Source: DTU015 sp012837895 (GTDB taxonomy: Bacteria; Bacillota; Sulfobacillia; Fermentithermobacillales; Fermentithermobacillaceae). From it: DNA of 64,000 bases. Position numbers and translations under genes: made by a program. The stretch lies in NCBI GenBank assembly GCA_050952085.1, contig JBMNKH010000001.1, positions 186,001 to 250,000 of the forward strand, in the 5' to 3' direction. Positions within the stretch are counted from its first letter, which is position 1, and each line of letters opens with the position of its first letter. The notes below the pieces were generated by a model. That model ran no database searches, was not told the DNA's origin, and worked only from the letters and a program-made list of their open reading frames with translations. This document shows positions 32,539-40,886 of the stretch, one piece after another.

Positions 32539-33924
32539 CTACTCAACCCGTTCGAACCGCGCTGTGAAATGCCTCATTACCGGCGCCTCATATACAAGTC
32601 TCAGCCCCTTTATCGAAGAGGCGCGCTCCTTCACGGCCTTCAAAGCCCTGGCCACCATCATCATATGCCTGTCAGTATAAGTTCTCCGCGGAATGGCCAG
32701 TCTCACCAGCTCAAGCTCAGGCCATACATCCTCCCCGGTCTCAGGGTCCTTGTAACCGAAAGCGCACCCACCCAACTCTACACCGCGGATTCCTCCTTCG
32801 ATGAAAAGCTCAACGGTCAACGCTTGTGCAGGAAACTCATGGCGCGGGATGTGGGGCAACAGCGTCTTCGCGTCAATGTATATTCCATGCCCTCCAGGTG
32901 GCCTTACAATAGGTATTCCAGCTTCAATAAGCAGGTCGCCCAGGTATCTTACCTGGCCAGTCCTGTCTTCCAGGTAGTCCTCGTTGAGCACTTCATACAA
33001 TCCCCTGGCCATGGCCTCAAGGTCACGCCCGGCAAGCCCGCCGTATGTCACGTAACCCTCGAAGGGTACTTGCCACTCAGTCGCCCTCTCGTAGTGTTCA
33101 GCGTTCCTGAATGCAACGAACCCGCCTATGTTAACCAGGGCATCCTTCTTGGCGCTCATGGTGCATCCGTCACCGTATGAGAACATCTCTTTCACGATTT
33201 CTGCGACAGACTTATCTTGGTAACCTGGTTCCAACTGCTTGATGAAATAGGCGTTTTCGGCAAACCTGGCCGCATCAAAGAAGACCGGAATGCCGTACTT
33301 ATCCGCAATCTTCCGGACTCCCTTGATGTTCTCCATTGAAACAGGCTGCCCGCCGTTGTTATTACATGTGATGGTGATAAGAACAAAGGAGACCTTTTCA
33401 ACGTCTTTCTTAATCTCCGCCTCGAGCAGGTCCAAATCGAAGTTGCCTTTGAAATCAGCTTCTTCACTCACCTTGTACCCTGCTTCAGCAAGGCAGTTCA
33501 CAGGTTCTGCGCCCTTGAGCAGGATGTGGCCCTCAGTAGTGTCAAAATGCATATTCCCGAGCACACGGTCGCCGGCGTTCACAAACACATTCATGAGAAT
33601 GTGCTCCGCTCCCCTCCCCTGGTGTGTGGGAACTACATAATCGAAGCCCATTATGTCTTTGACGGCGTCTCTTAGATTGTAGAAGTTCCTGCTTCCTGCA
33701 TACGCTTCGTCTCCCAGCATCATGCCTGCCCACTGGTTATCTGACATGGCTACAGTGCCGCTGTCTGAAAGCAAGTCTATGTACACTACATCTGACGGAA
33801 GCCCGAAAACGTTGTAGCCAGCCTCTCTTATCAGTCTCTCCCGGGTAGGACGGTCTGTAGACCTTAGCATCTCGACCACTTTGATCCTGTATGGTTCAGC
33901 ATACTCGTCCCGGCGGCGGAACAT
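32539..33924 (-). CDS. tnaA: Tryptophanase (L-tryptophan indole-lyase)
   Basis: TnaA cleaves tryptophan to indole, pyruvate and ammonia with pyridoxal phosphate. The 461-residue protein has the PTHQGRGAE and DSGTxAMS blocks, DAARFAENAYFIK, and the PLP lysine in SAKKDALVN. Tryptophanase rather than tyrosine phenol-lyase is indicated by the aspartate in HFDTTEGH (Thr in the lyase) and Val in RGVELGG (Arg in the lyase). The ATG at 33924 follows GGAGAG; a TTG at 33942 is possible. The upstream 150 bp may hold a TnaC-like leader. The converging ECF gene might import a related compound, but this is a guess. Confidence 0.93.
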   Translation of the reverse strand: MFRRRDEYAEPYRIKVVEMLRSTDRPTRERLIREAGYNVFGLPSDVVYIDLLSDSGTVAMSDNQWAGMMLGDEAYAGSRNFYNLRDAVKDIMGFDYVVPTHQGRGAEHILMNVFVNAGDRVLGNMHFDTTEGHILLKGAEPVNCLAEAGYKVSEEADFKGNFDLDLLEAEIKKDVEKVSFVLITITCNNNGGQPVSMENIKGVRKIADKYGIPVFFDAARFAENAYFIKQLEPGYQDKSVAEIVKEMFSYGDGCTMSAKKDALVNIGGFVAFRNAEHYERATEWQVPFEGYVTYGGLAGRDLEAMARGLYEVLNEDYLEDRTGQVRYLGDLLIEAGIPIVRPPGGHGIYIDAKTLLPHIPRHEFPAQALTVELFIEGGIRGVELGGCAFGYKDPETGEDVWPELELVRLAIPRRTYTDRHMMMVARALKAVKERASSIKGLRLVYEAPVMRHFTARFERVE

Positions 33925-34117
33925 AACCTCATCACTCTCCAATATGTTGTTTTGTTAATGCGGCCCCTTAGAGGCACACGCAGTATATCCATATACCTCC
34001 AGTGGTTCATGTGATCGTATTCTTCCCCTTAGACTCCACATCCTTGTTTACTGATTATGTTACCTCAGTAAGCAATTGCACATAGAATGGAACGTATCCC
34101 ACAAGGAGGTTGGACTC

Positions 34118-34561
34118 ATGGACTTAAACTCATTCCTAGGAATACCGTACAAATTCAAAGGCAGGGACAGGCACGGGATAGATTGCCTTGGGTTGGTATG
34201 GTTGTACTTGAAGGAAAAAGGTGTGTTCATCCCCGATGATGATGGCCTGCCCATGTTTGAAGAGGCCCAGAGCGACTATCAAGAACGGGTCCTCAAGGCG
34301 CTCGACAGGGTAGCTGAGAGGGCTGAGGTGCCGCAAGCCGATGACATTGTAGTCATGCGCCTCCCTGGAGGTTACACCCATATGGGGGTTATGGTAGATA
34401 GCCAAAACATGCTTCACGTCCTGTTGGATAGGCCAAGCGATTTGGCGCCTCTAAAAAAGTACAAACACCGCATAGTAGCTATTTACAGACCTAAGAGGCG
34501 CAGGGGCAGTCTACTTGAATTCATACTCACAGTTTACCCGCCCGAAGGACGGCAGAAATAA
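34118..34561 (+). CDS. NlpC/P60 family cysteine hydrolase
   Basis: The 147-residue protein has the NlpC/P60 catalytic cysteine in HGIDCLGLV and the histidine in YTHMGVMV, with a third polar residue near MLHVLL. It lacks a signal peptide and any binding domain. Phage-tail-associated NlpC/P60 proteins share the GRDRHGIDCLG start, but no phage genes lie nearby. Its substrate, peptidoglycan or another amide, is not clear. ATG 34118 follows AAGGAGG; the frame is open 14 codons upstream. Confidence 0.85.
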   Translation: MDLNSFLGIPYKFKGRDRHGIDCLGLVWLYLKEKGVFIPDDDGLPMFEEAQSDYQERVLKALDRVAERAEVPQADDIVVMRLPGGYTHMGVMVDSQNMLHVLLDRPSDLAPLKKYKHRIVAIYRPKRRRGSLLEFILTVYPPEGRQK

Positions 34562-34593
34562 CAACAACACAAGTGCATGCTAACAAGGACCTG

Positions 34594-35544
34594 CTACTGG
34601 GCTATGGCTTTTCCGAGATGTTCCAGCACCCTAGACGCAGTATCCATCACGTGGTCAATTATCTGCTTGCACGGCTCCACCCTGTTCACCATAGCCGCCA
34701 CTTGTCCTGCCATCAGACAACCGTATTCTGTATCCCCGTCCACCACGGCGCGTCTCAAGGCTCCTTCTGCAAGTACCCCTAGTTCTGCCTGTGAAACCCC
34801 TTCTGCCTCAGCTTGTAGCAACTGCCTGGCAAGCTTGTTGTCCAGCGCCCTTACAGGATGTCCGGTTCTCCATCCGGTCACAACCGTACTCCTGTCCCTG
34901 GCTGCTAGGACCGCTTCCTTGTAGTCCGGATGCACAGTGCATTCAGTTGCACACAAAAAGCGCGTGCCCATCTGCACTCCTGCCGCTCCCAGGGCAAGCG
35001 CTGCAACCAGCCCCCTGCCGTCGTATATCCCTCCTGCAGCCACAACAGGGATCTCCACTGCATCAACAATCTGGGGCACAAGAGGCATCGAAGCTATTTG
35101 GCCTATATGGCCTCCGCATTCCATGCCCTCGGCAATCACAGTGTCCACTCCGGCCCGCTCAAGCCGCTTTGCCAGGTTCACGGTTGATACCACAGAGAGC
35201 ACTTTGACACCTGCATTTTTGAGCAACCCCACATACTTCCCCGGGTTGCCTGCCCCAGTAGTCACCACCGGTACACCTTCCTTTAAGATCACTTTCATTA
35301 CCTCTGCTGCAAAAGGCGACATGAGATACACATTTACTCCAAATGGCTTGGAGGTAAGGGCTCTGGCCTTATGTATCTCTTTCCGGACTGTTTCAGGGGG
35401 AGCATTCCCGGCACCTATAACCCCCAGAGCACCGGCTTCGCTCACTGCTGCTGCAAGTTCAGCTGTAGCTACCCATGCCATCCCCCCTTGGATGATAGGG
35501 TACTGGATATCAAGCAAATCGCATAGAACCGTTTTGATGCGCAA
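34594..35544 (-). CDS. fabK: Enoyl-ACP reductase II FabK / nitronate monooxygenase family
   Basis: The 316-residue FMN-dependent TIM barrel has IQGGMAWVA, TTGAGNPGKYV, IAEGMECGGHIG, PVVAAGGIYDG and VQMGTRFL, closely following FabK, which performs the last reduction in fatty-acid elongation. Nitronate monooxygenases share the fold, but the EGMExGGHIG and C-terminal MAGQVAAMVN features favour FabK. TTG 35544 has GGGGTG seven bases upstream. No other fab genes are in the window. Confidence 0.87.
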   Translation of the reverse strand: MRIKTVLCDLLDIQYPIIQGGMAWVATAELAAAVSEAGALGVIGAGNAPPETVRKEIHKARALTSKPFGVNVYLMSPFAAEVMKVILKEGVPVVTTGAGNPGKYVGLLKNAGVKVLSVVSTVNLAKRLERAGVDTVIAEGMECGGHIGQIASMPLVPQIVDAVEIPVVAAGGIYDGRGLVAALALGAAGVQMGTRFLCATECTVHPDYKEAVLAARDRSTVVTGWRTGHPVRALDNKLARQLLQAEAEGVSQAELGVLAEGALRRAVVDGDTEYGCLMAGQVAAMVNRVEPCKQIIDHVMDTASRVLEHLGKAIAQ

Positions 35545-35604
35545 CTAGCCTCACCCCCAACCAATATACACTTCTTGCATGTCTGTGCGGAATATATCCT
35601 GCCG

Positions 35605-35646
35605 TCCGGAAAATAATATCCCCTCCCTCTTAAAGGGCGGGGATAT
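35605..35646 (-). terminator. Intrinsic terminator downstream of the MATE gene
   Basis: The stem ATATCCCC / GGGGATAT with an inner CCCT/AAGGG pairing is followed on the minus strand by TATTATTTTCC. It ends the MATE transcript ahead of fabK. Confidence 0.75.
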
Positions 35647-35689
35647 CCGTTTTCGTTCTACTATGTGCCCCTAGCCCGGGTCTTCCTGG

Positions 35690-37279
35690 TTACACCCGTA
35701 TATACTTCCAACCTCCGGCCCTGAACCGCAGGAAGGAAAGGGTACACCTTCCGGCCATATCCAATGCCGTTCCAATCCATGCGCCGTAAAGCCCCATACC
35801 GGCCTTGATGGCAAGCAGGTAGGCTGTGACTACACGCAGGCCCCAGAACCCGGCCATTGTAATGTAAAGGGTCCACCTTGTATCTCCTGCGCCCCTTAGC
35901 CCACCCATAAGGATGAAGTTAGATATCATGAACGGTTGCACCAGAGCGATTATTTTGAGGGCGCCTGACGCCATGGAGATAACAGCTGCATCATCAGTGT
36001 AAAGGTATGCAAAGTACTTCCCGAAGAAGAAATATAGGGCAAAAGTGACGCAGCCGACCAGAGCTCCTATTTTGACCGTTTCGTATCCTACTCTTTCAGC
36101 CCTGTCAGGATCCTTGGCGCCCAAGGACTGGCCTACAAGGGTTGTAGCTGCAATCTGAAAAGCCATTCCTGGGGTAAAGGAAAAACCTTCTATGTTCAGG
36201 GCAATCTGATGGGCCGCATAAGTATTCGTACCGAAACTCGAGACTATCCTGGCAAAAGTCATCTGCCCGCTCCTCATGACAGCTTGCTCAAGCGCTGCGG
36301 GAATCCCAATGTTGAGGATTCTCTTGATAATCCCCAGATCAAACCGGAAGGAATCACCCCTGGATATCTTGATATTCTTGTCGCCCTTCCCTATGTGGTA
36401 GAGCATGTACACACACGCCACCAGCCGGGAAAAGGTGGTCGCCACTGCGGCCCCCTTGACCTCAAGCCTGGGAAATCCGAAATGCCCGTTAATCAACAGG
36501 TAGTTTCCTACCACATTCACCAGGTTGGCTAAAATGTTGACGGTCATAGGGGTCTTTGTATCTCCTGTCCCCCGAAGGGCAGCGGTAAGGCTGATAGTCA
36601 CGGCCCATGCAGGCATCCCCATACACACTACCCGGAAGTATTCCATACCGGGACCGATAACGTCGTCTTCGGCACCCATGAAAAGCAGGATGTCGCGGGC
36701 ATAAGAATATCCTATAAACCCCAGGACAATACCCATAATTAACGCAATCATCAGTGCCTGGCGTGCAACCTTGGATGCCTCTTCCTTTTCGCCTGCTCCC
36801 ACAAAGCGGGCCACAAGCGCAGTAGCTCCCACGTTAAGAGCTATGAAAACCGACATGGCAACAAACGTGGGCTGGTTTGAAAGTCCCACAGACGTGATGG
36901 CCCAAGGCCCAAGCCGGCCAACCATAATCATGTCGGCCATGGAAACCAACGTCATCAGCGTCTGCTCTATTAGGGCCGGGAATGCAAGGCCGAGTATTTG
37001 CTTGCGCAAAGCAGGCTTGTCGTCTTCCAAACTCCCGGCCCGGACCTTTGATACATCGTCACTGGCTTCTATAAGTTTGGCCTGATGGTCTCCAGTCCCG
37101 CCCTCGCTGGTACTGGGGGATTTGCGCTGCACTGCTGCAACTTCTGCCTTGGGTTTGGGGACAGCACCTTGCCCAGCTTCCCCTTGCCCATGTTCCCGAT
37201 GGTACTCGTCTGCGATCTTGTTTGCGTCTGCATCTGACAAAGCTTTGATAGCAGCTTCATCCTGGGGCGATCTGTCCAT
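35690..37279 (-). CDS. MATE family multidrug or metabolite exporter with N-terminal extension
   Basis: The 529-residue protein has twelve hydrophobic helices in two MatE repeats (for example MADMIMVGRLG with the following GLSNQP in the first, and LGAKDPDRAERVGYE in the second) and conserved GTGDTKTP and GAGDTRW loops. Family members are usually about 450 residues; here an extra 90-residue polar N-terminus rich in Ala, Glu, Lys and Gly precedes the first helix. It is cytoplasmic and probably disordered. GGTG lies seven bases before ATG 37279. The substrate is unknown. Confidence 0.9.
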   Translation of the reverse strand: MDRSPQDEAAIKALSDADANKIADEYHREHGQGEAGQGAVPKPKAEVAAVQRKSPSTSEGGTGDHQAKLIEASDDVSKVRAGSLEDDKPALRKQILGLAFPALIEQTLMTLVSMADMIMVGRLGPWAITSVGLSNQPTFVAMSVFIALNVGATALVARFVGAGEKEEASKVARQALMIALIMGIVLGFIGYSYARDILLFMGAEDDVIGPGMEYFRVVCMGMPAWAVTISLTAALRGTGDTKTPMTVNILANLVNVVGNYLLINGHFGFPRLEVKGAAVATTFSRLVACVYMLYHIGKGDKNIKISRGDSFRFDLGIIKRILNIGIPAALEQAVMRSGQMTFARIVSSFGTNTYAAHQIALNIEGFSFTPGMAFQIAATTLVGQSLGAKDPDRAERVGYETVKIGALVGCVTFALYFFFGKYFAYLYTDDAAVISMASGALKIIALVQPFMISNFILMGGLRGAGDTRWTLYITMAGFWGLRVVTAYLLAIKAGMGLYGAWIGTALDMAGRCTLSFLRFRAGGWKYIRV

Positions 37280-37398
37280 TTGCTCACACCGTCCGGTTTC
37301 GTAATCGTGCCGCCGGGGGCCTGCTAAAGCCTACCCGAAGGCCACACAAAACTATTTCTATATGCTAAATATTGTACACCAAGCTCTAGCGCCATGCA

Positions 37399-37415
37399 AC
37401 TTCACGGGGAAGTAA
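37399..37415. repeat. Left direct repeat flanking the insertion sequence
   Basis: ACTTCACGGGGAAGTAA is repeated exactly at 38926-38942. It is the probable target duplication (16 or 17 bp, since one base may belong to the element). Confidence 0.8.
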
Positions 37416-38926
37416 TGCTACCGGCCAGTGATATTGTCACCCTGTAAGCGGACAGAGAAAATGTCACCATGAGAGGAGAACACTTTTCCTTGAGCGCAAA
37501 GGAAGCACGAAGAGTTTACGTCATGGAACAAGTGCTGGACGGGAAACTGACAGTCAAACTGGCAGCTGAACTCTTGGGCCTTAGCGAGCGGCAGGTGAAA
37601 CGGTTGAAGAAAGGGATGAAAGAAAAAGGTGTTGCGGCCCTCATGCATGGCAACAGAGGCCGCACACCCAAACACACCATATCTGAGGATATCAGAGATA
37701 TGGTCGCTACGCTAGCTCAAGATTTGTACAAGGATGCAAGTGCCCAGCACATCTCAGAGCTTTTGGCCGAATATCAAGACATACATATATCCGCCAGGTC
37801 GGTAAGGAGGATACTGAAAGAGAGAGGGGTCCCCAATCCTCATTCCCGCAAACAGTCAAGGCGCCGCCGGAAAAGCCGGGACAGGGCACCGAAGCCGGGC
37901 ATGCTGGTACAAATGGATGCCAGCCCCTTTGAATGGATTGAAGACAGGGGACCTAAGTGTAATCTTCATGGCGCAATCGATGATGCAACCGGTAAGATAC
38001 TTGGGCTTCATTTCAGGCCTCAGGAAGACTTAAAAGGATATCTTGAACTCCTCAAGTACATGGTTACCCATTACGGCATCCCCAGAGCCCTTTACACTGA
38101 CGGGCACACCATCTTCTTCTCACCCAAAAAAGACAAACTCACCATTGAAGAGGAACTGGAAGGCAAACAAGTAGCCCTTACTCAATTCGGCAGGGTGATC
38201 GACGAGTTAGGAATCACCCATGTTCACGCACGGTCGCCCCAGGCCAAAGGCCGGATCGAACGCCTGTAGGAAACCCTACAGAGCCGTTTAAGGGCGGAAA
38301 TGAGGCTTGCAGGGATTACAACGATTGAAGAGGCGAATACGTTTCTTCCCGGCTTCATAGAGAGGTTTAACGCCCGTTTTGCCAGTGGACCCGCAAGACC
38401 CTGAACCGGCTTTTCTCCCCCGCATGACGGGACGGGATCTTGAAACCATAATCTGTATCAAGGAAGACCGCCAAGCAAAATGCTCTGTAATCTCCTACTC
38501 TGGCCGCAAGTACAAGCTGGTTGACCAAAAAGGCAACCTTGCATCTTTACCGCCCAGAGCCAAGGTTCAAGTACTAATCCACTTGGATGGCTCCATAGAA
38601 GCCATGTACCAGGAAAAACTGTATTTCCTTTGCGAATTCGAACCCGTACCGGCACCCAAGCCTGTACCTGCCCCTGCTGGGAAAAAACCCACGGGACGCA
38701 AACCTAATCCCAACAACCCGTGGCTGAAGTTCAAGATTCCACCGAAACACGATGACCCGGTAGAACAGTACTTCCAGAAGAGAAACAAAAGACTTAACTT
38801 GATTCTTCAGCAATACCAAAACTGAGATGTGGCGGCGGACGCCGCCACTTCTTAAACAAAGAGGGTGACATTTTCACTGTCCAAATGAGGTATGCTTGGG
38901 GGTGACAAAATCACTGTCCGTTGACA
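37416..38926 (+). mobile_element. Insertion sequence of the ISNCY/IS1202 type, defective
   Basis: The element is about 1.51 kb. Its ends are 27-bp imperfect inverted repeats starting with TG: left TGCTACCGGCCAGTGATATT... and right (reverse complement) TGTCAACGGACAGTGATTTT..., both finishing TTGTCACCC. A second related motif, GGACAGNGAAAATGTCACC, lies inside each end, so each side has two probable transposase binding sites. A 16-17 bp exact direct repeat flanks the element, matching the long duplications known for IS1202-type elements. The transposase gene is broken, so the copy cannot move by itself. Confidence 0.85.
37469..38825 (+). pseudogene. ISNCY family transposase, nonsense and frameshift mutations
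   Basis: An N-terminal helix-turn-helix (LTVKLAAELLGLSERQVKRL) and a DDE integrase core (LVQMDASPFEWIEDRG, RALYTDGHTIFF) are read in one frame to a TAG at 38267-38269, right after SPQAKGRIERL, where relatives have Trp (TGG). The same frame continues with ETLQSRLRAEMRLAGI. A +1 shift near 38380 (in TTTTGCCAGTGG) then moves to the frame of PVDPQDPEPAFLP, which runs to 38825 with a Pro/Lys-rich tail. Two lesions show a decayed gene. The catalytic glutamate lies near the nonsense codon. Confidence 0.9.
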
Positions 38927-38942
38927 CTTCACGGGGAAGTAA
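38926..38942. repeat. Right direct repeat flanking the insertion sequence
   Basis: This is an exact copy of the 17-bp sequence at 37399-37415. The repeated sequence is itself a short inverted repeat (ACTTC...GAAGT). Confidence 0.8.
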
Positions 38943-38952
38943 CACCACTTCC

Positions 38953-39002
38953 ATAGAATAAGAAATGCCCTCCCCGGCCCTTTGAGATACCGGGTAGGGC
39001 AT
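38953..39002 (-). terminator. Terminator of the SIMPL-domain gene
   Basis: The stem ATGCCCTCCCCGG / CCGGGTAGGGCAT is followed on the minus strand by TTCTTATTCT, about 95 bp after the gene. Confidence 0.72.
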
Positions 39003-39095
39003 CTATCCGTAAACACCGTGTAGTTCCAACCAGCCTGCTAGTTTATCAACCAAGAATGCGCATCAACCGTTAACCGTCTACATGATACCAGCCTG

Positions 39096-39845
39096 CTAGA
39101 AGGTAAAATCTATCCTCACTGAACCTGTAATCACTACTTCGCCGGGCTCAATAGGAGTTGCTTCCACCGCCATGTCGGAAATCATCTTGACTGCCCCACG
39201 CACTGACGATACAGACACGTAACCGTCAGAAATCTTTGAAATCCCGGTGATGTTGACACCTGCAGCCCTGGCGATAACTTCGGCCTTGTGCCTGGCATTG
39301 GTCACCGCTTGGGCCAGCATTTGATCTTCATACTTCTTGGAATCCAGAACCCCAAATACGATGCTGTTAACATTGGTTGCGCCTGAACTTACAGCTGCAT
39401 CTATTATGCCGCCTATGTTTCCGATATCCTTGACCCTTACACTGACTGTGTTGTTGCACCTGTAGCCGCTTAGCACCTGTTTACCGTACAGCCTGTCGGC
39501 AACGGGCTGGGTTTCATACACAGGATACAGGCTGAAATTGGATGTCTGGATGTTTTCTTTAGCTATCCCCTGTCCCTGCAAAGCAGCTATAACCTTATTC
39601 ATAGCTGCGGCGTTGAGTTGCTGTGCTTCCTGTGCAGTAGCCCCGTTGGTTTCCACTCCGAAGCTTATCGTTGCCACGTCAGGTTTTACATAGATCTCCG
39701 CCTGGCCTGTTACTGAAATCATCCTCCCTGCGGGTTCCTGGGCGCTCACCGCCTGGGAGTCTGAAACCAAGAAAGCTGCAAGACCAATCAAAAGGAAAGC
39801 AGGCAACACAAGTTTCCTTAAGTCCCTAACCTTGTCCATGAACAT
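39096..39845 (-). CDS. SIMPL domain (DUF541) secreted or lipid-anchored protein
   Basis: A signal peptide (LVLPAFLLIGLAAFLVSDSQA) precedes a SIMPL domain: ISVTGQAEIYVKPDVATISF, SNFSLYPVYE, and the C-terminal VITGSVRIDFTF strand. SIMPL proteins are periplasmic or cell-surface proteins that can form large rings (BP26); their precise role is unknown. The 249-residue length is normal. ATG 39845 follows GGAGG seven bases away. Confidence 0.88.
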   Translation of the reverse strand: MFMDKVRDLRKLVLPAFLLIGLAAFLVSDSQAVSAQEPAGRMISVTGQAEIYVKPDVATISFGVETNGATAQEAQQLNAAAMNKVIAALQGQGIAKENIQTSNFSLYPVYETQPVADRLYGKQVLSGYRCNNTVSVRVKDIGNIGGIIDAAVSSGATNVNSIVFGVLDSKKYEDQMLAQAVTNARHKAEVIARAAGVNITGISKISDGYVSVSSVRGAVKMISDMAVEATPIEPGEVVITGSVRIDFTF

Positions 39846-40031
39846 CTGTTATCCTCCTTGAATACTCTCTCGCCGGTTCACAGGGTTTCCGGATCCGTTC
39901 ACCCGCTGGTGTTTTGACGCACCTCTATGAAAATTGTTCCTGGGTTCTTAAGAATTTACCCTTGTAATCTGATACACTTTACTTGCAGGCTTGTTGCCAG
40001 AGGTAATAACAAGGTCCAGGCGGGTGTTGTA

Positions 40032-40670
40032 ATGGAATTCATCGCTCCGTCGAGCCACGCAAAGGCAGAAATCATAATCAAGAAGTCCAGGTTTATCGGG
40101 CACGTATTTCCAGCCTTCTCAGAAGAAGAAGCTATCGGGCACATTGAATCAGTGAAACAGGAGCACCAGGCTGCAACCCACAACGTATATGCTTACTCAG
40201 TGGGTGTAGGTAGCTTTGCTGAAAGAGCTTCTGATGACGGGGAACCCAGGGGCACGGCAGGATACCCTGTGTTGGAGGTAATCAAGAAGAGAAACCTCCA
40301 GAACGTGGTATGTGTTGTCACCAGGTATTTCGGAGGAACCAAGCTGGGAGCGGGCGGCCTGGTCAGGGCCTACAGCAATGCAGCATCCCTTGCCCTGGAC
40401 AAAGCAGGAGTAGCAGTCTACAGGTATCATGACCTTATCACTGCGACCGTTGACTACGACCGCTTTGGAAGGGTACAGAGAGAACTGGAGGTTGCCAAAG
40501 CAGTCACCCATGACATATCCTTCGCTGAGAAAGTGACTATACAGTTCTTCGCGGTCCCCGAACTGACACAGGCACTCAAATCGCTGATAGAAGACATTAC
40601 AGCCGGCCTGGGCGTCGTATGTGTATCTCAAGGCAAGTACCTACCTGTAAGGCAACTGCAGCCCGGCTAG
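40032..40670 (+). CDS. yigZ: YigZ/IMPACT family protein
   Basis: The 212-residue protein starts with IIKKSRFIGHVFP and has the IMPACT family block HNVYAYSV...SDDGEPRGTAG followed by VVTRYFGGTKLGAGGLVRAYSNAA, then a C-terminal DUF1949 domain (about 135-205). YigZ may act on ribosomes or tRNA; the precise role is unclear. ATG 40032 has a weak GGGTG upstream; an open frame to 39927 looks unlike the family. It is a single gene. Confidence 0.92.
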   Translation: MEFIAPSSHAKAEIIIKKSRFIGHVFPAFSEEEAIGHIESVKQEHQAATHNVYAYSVGVGSFAERASDDGEPRGTAGYPVLEVIKKRNLQNVVCVVTRYFGGTKLGAGGLVRAYSNAASLALDKAGVAVYRYHDLITATVDYDRFGRVQRELEVAKAVTHDISFAEKVTIQFFAVPELTQALKSLIEDITAGLGVVCVSQGKYLPVRQLQPG

Positions 40671-40711
40671 CACGGTTCACCTCGCAAGATTCTTGCTCAT
40701 GCCCAAGACAA

Positions 40712-40762
40712 CCGGCATACTGTAATAGCCAGCATACTCCAATAGCCGGTATGCTCCGGGAC
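40712..40762. repeat. Three 17-bp tandem repeats after yigZ
   Basis: CCGGCATACTGTAATAG, CCAGCATACTCCAATAG and CCGGTATGCTCCGGGAC follow one another. The first and third are also nearly complementary (CCGGCATAC versus GGTATGCTCCGG), so the block may fold into a hairpin that ends the yigZ transcript. Confidence 0.5.
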
Positions 40763-40886
40763 TGTATTTCTACCCTCTCCCTGTTTTCCATTTTGAAGAA
40801 GGGATAAACCCTTCGTGTGCGGAAATTGACACACATCAGCGTTTACTGTAGGTTACTTCGGTTTCAGGTAAAGGAGGTACTCAGTC

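Noticed and set aside
32539..33924. Tyrosine phenol-lyase
   Set aside because: The substrate-specifying positions (Asp in HFDTTEGH and Val in RGVELGG) match tryptophanase.
34118..34561. Prophage remnant marked by NlpC/P60
   Set aside because: No tail, capsid, lysis or integrase genes are nearby; the gene is isolated among metabolic genes.
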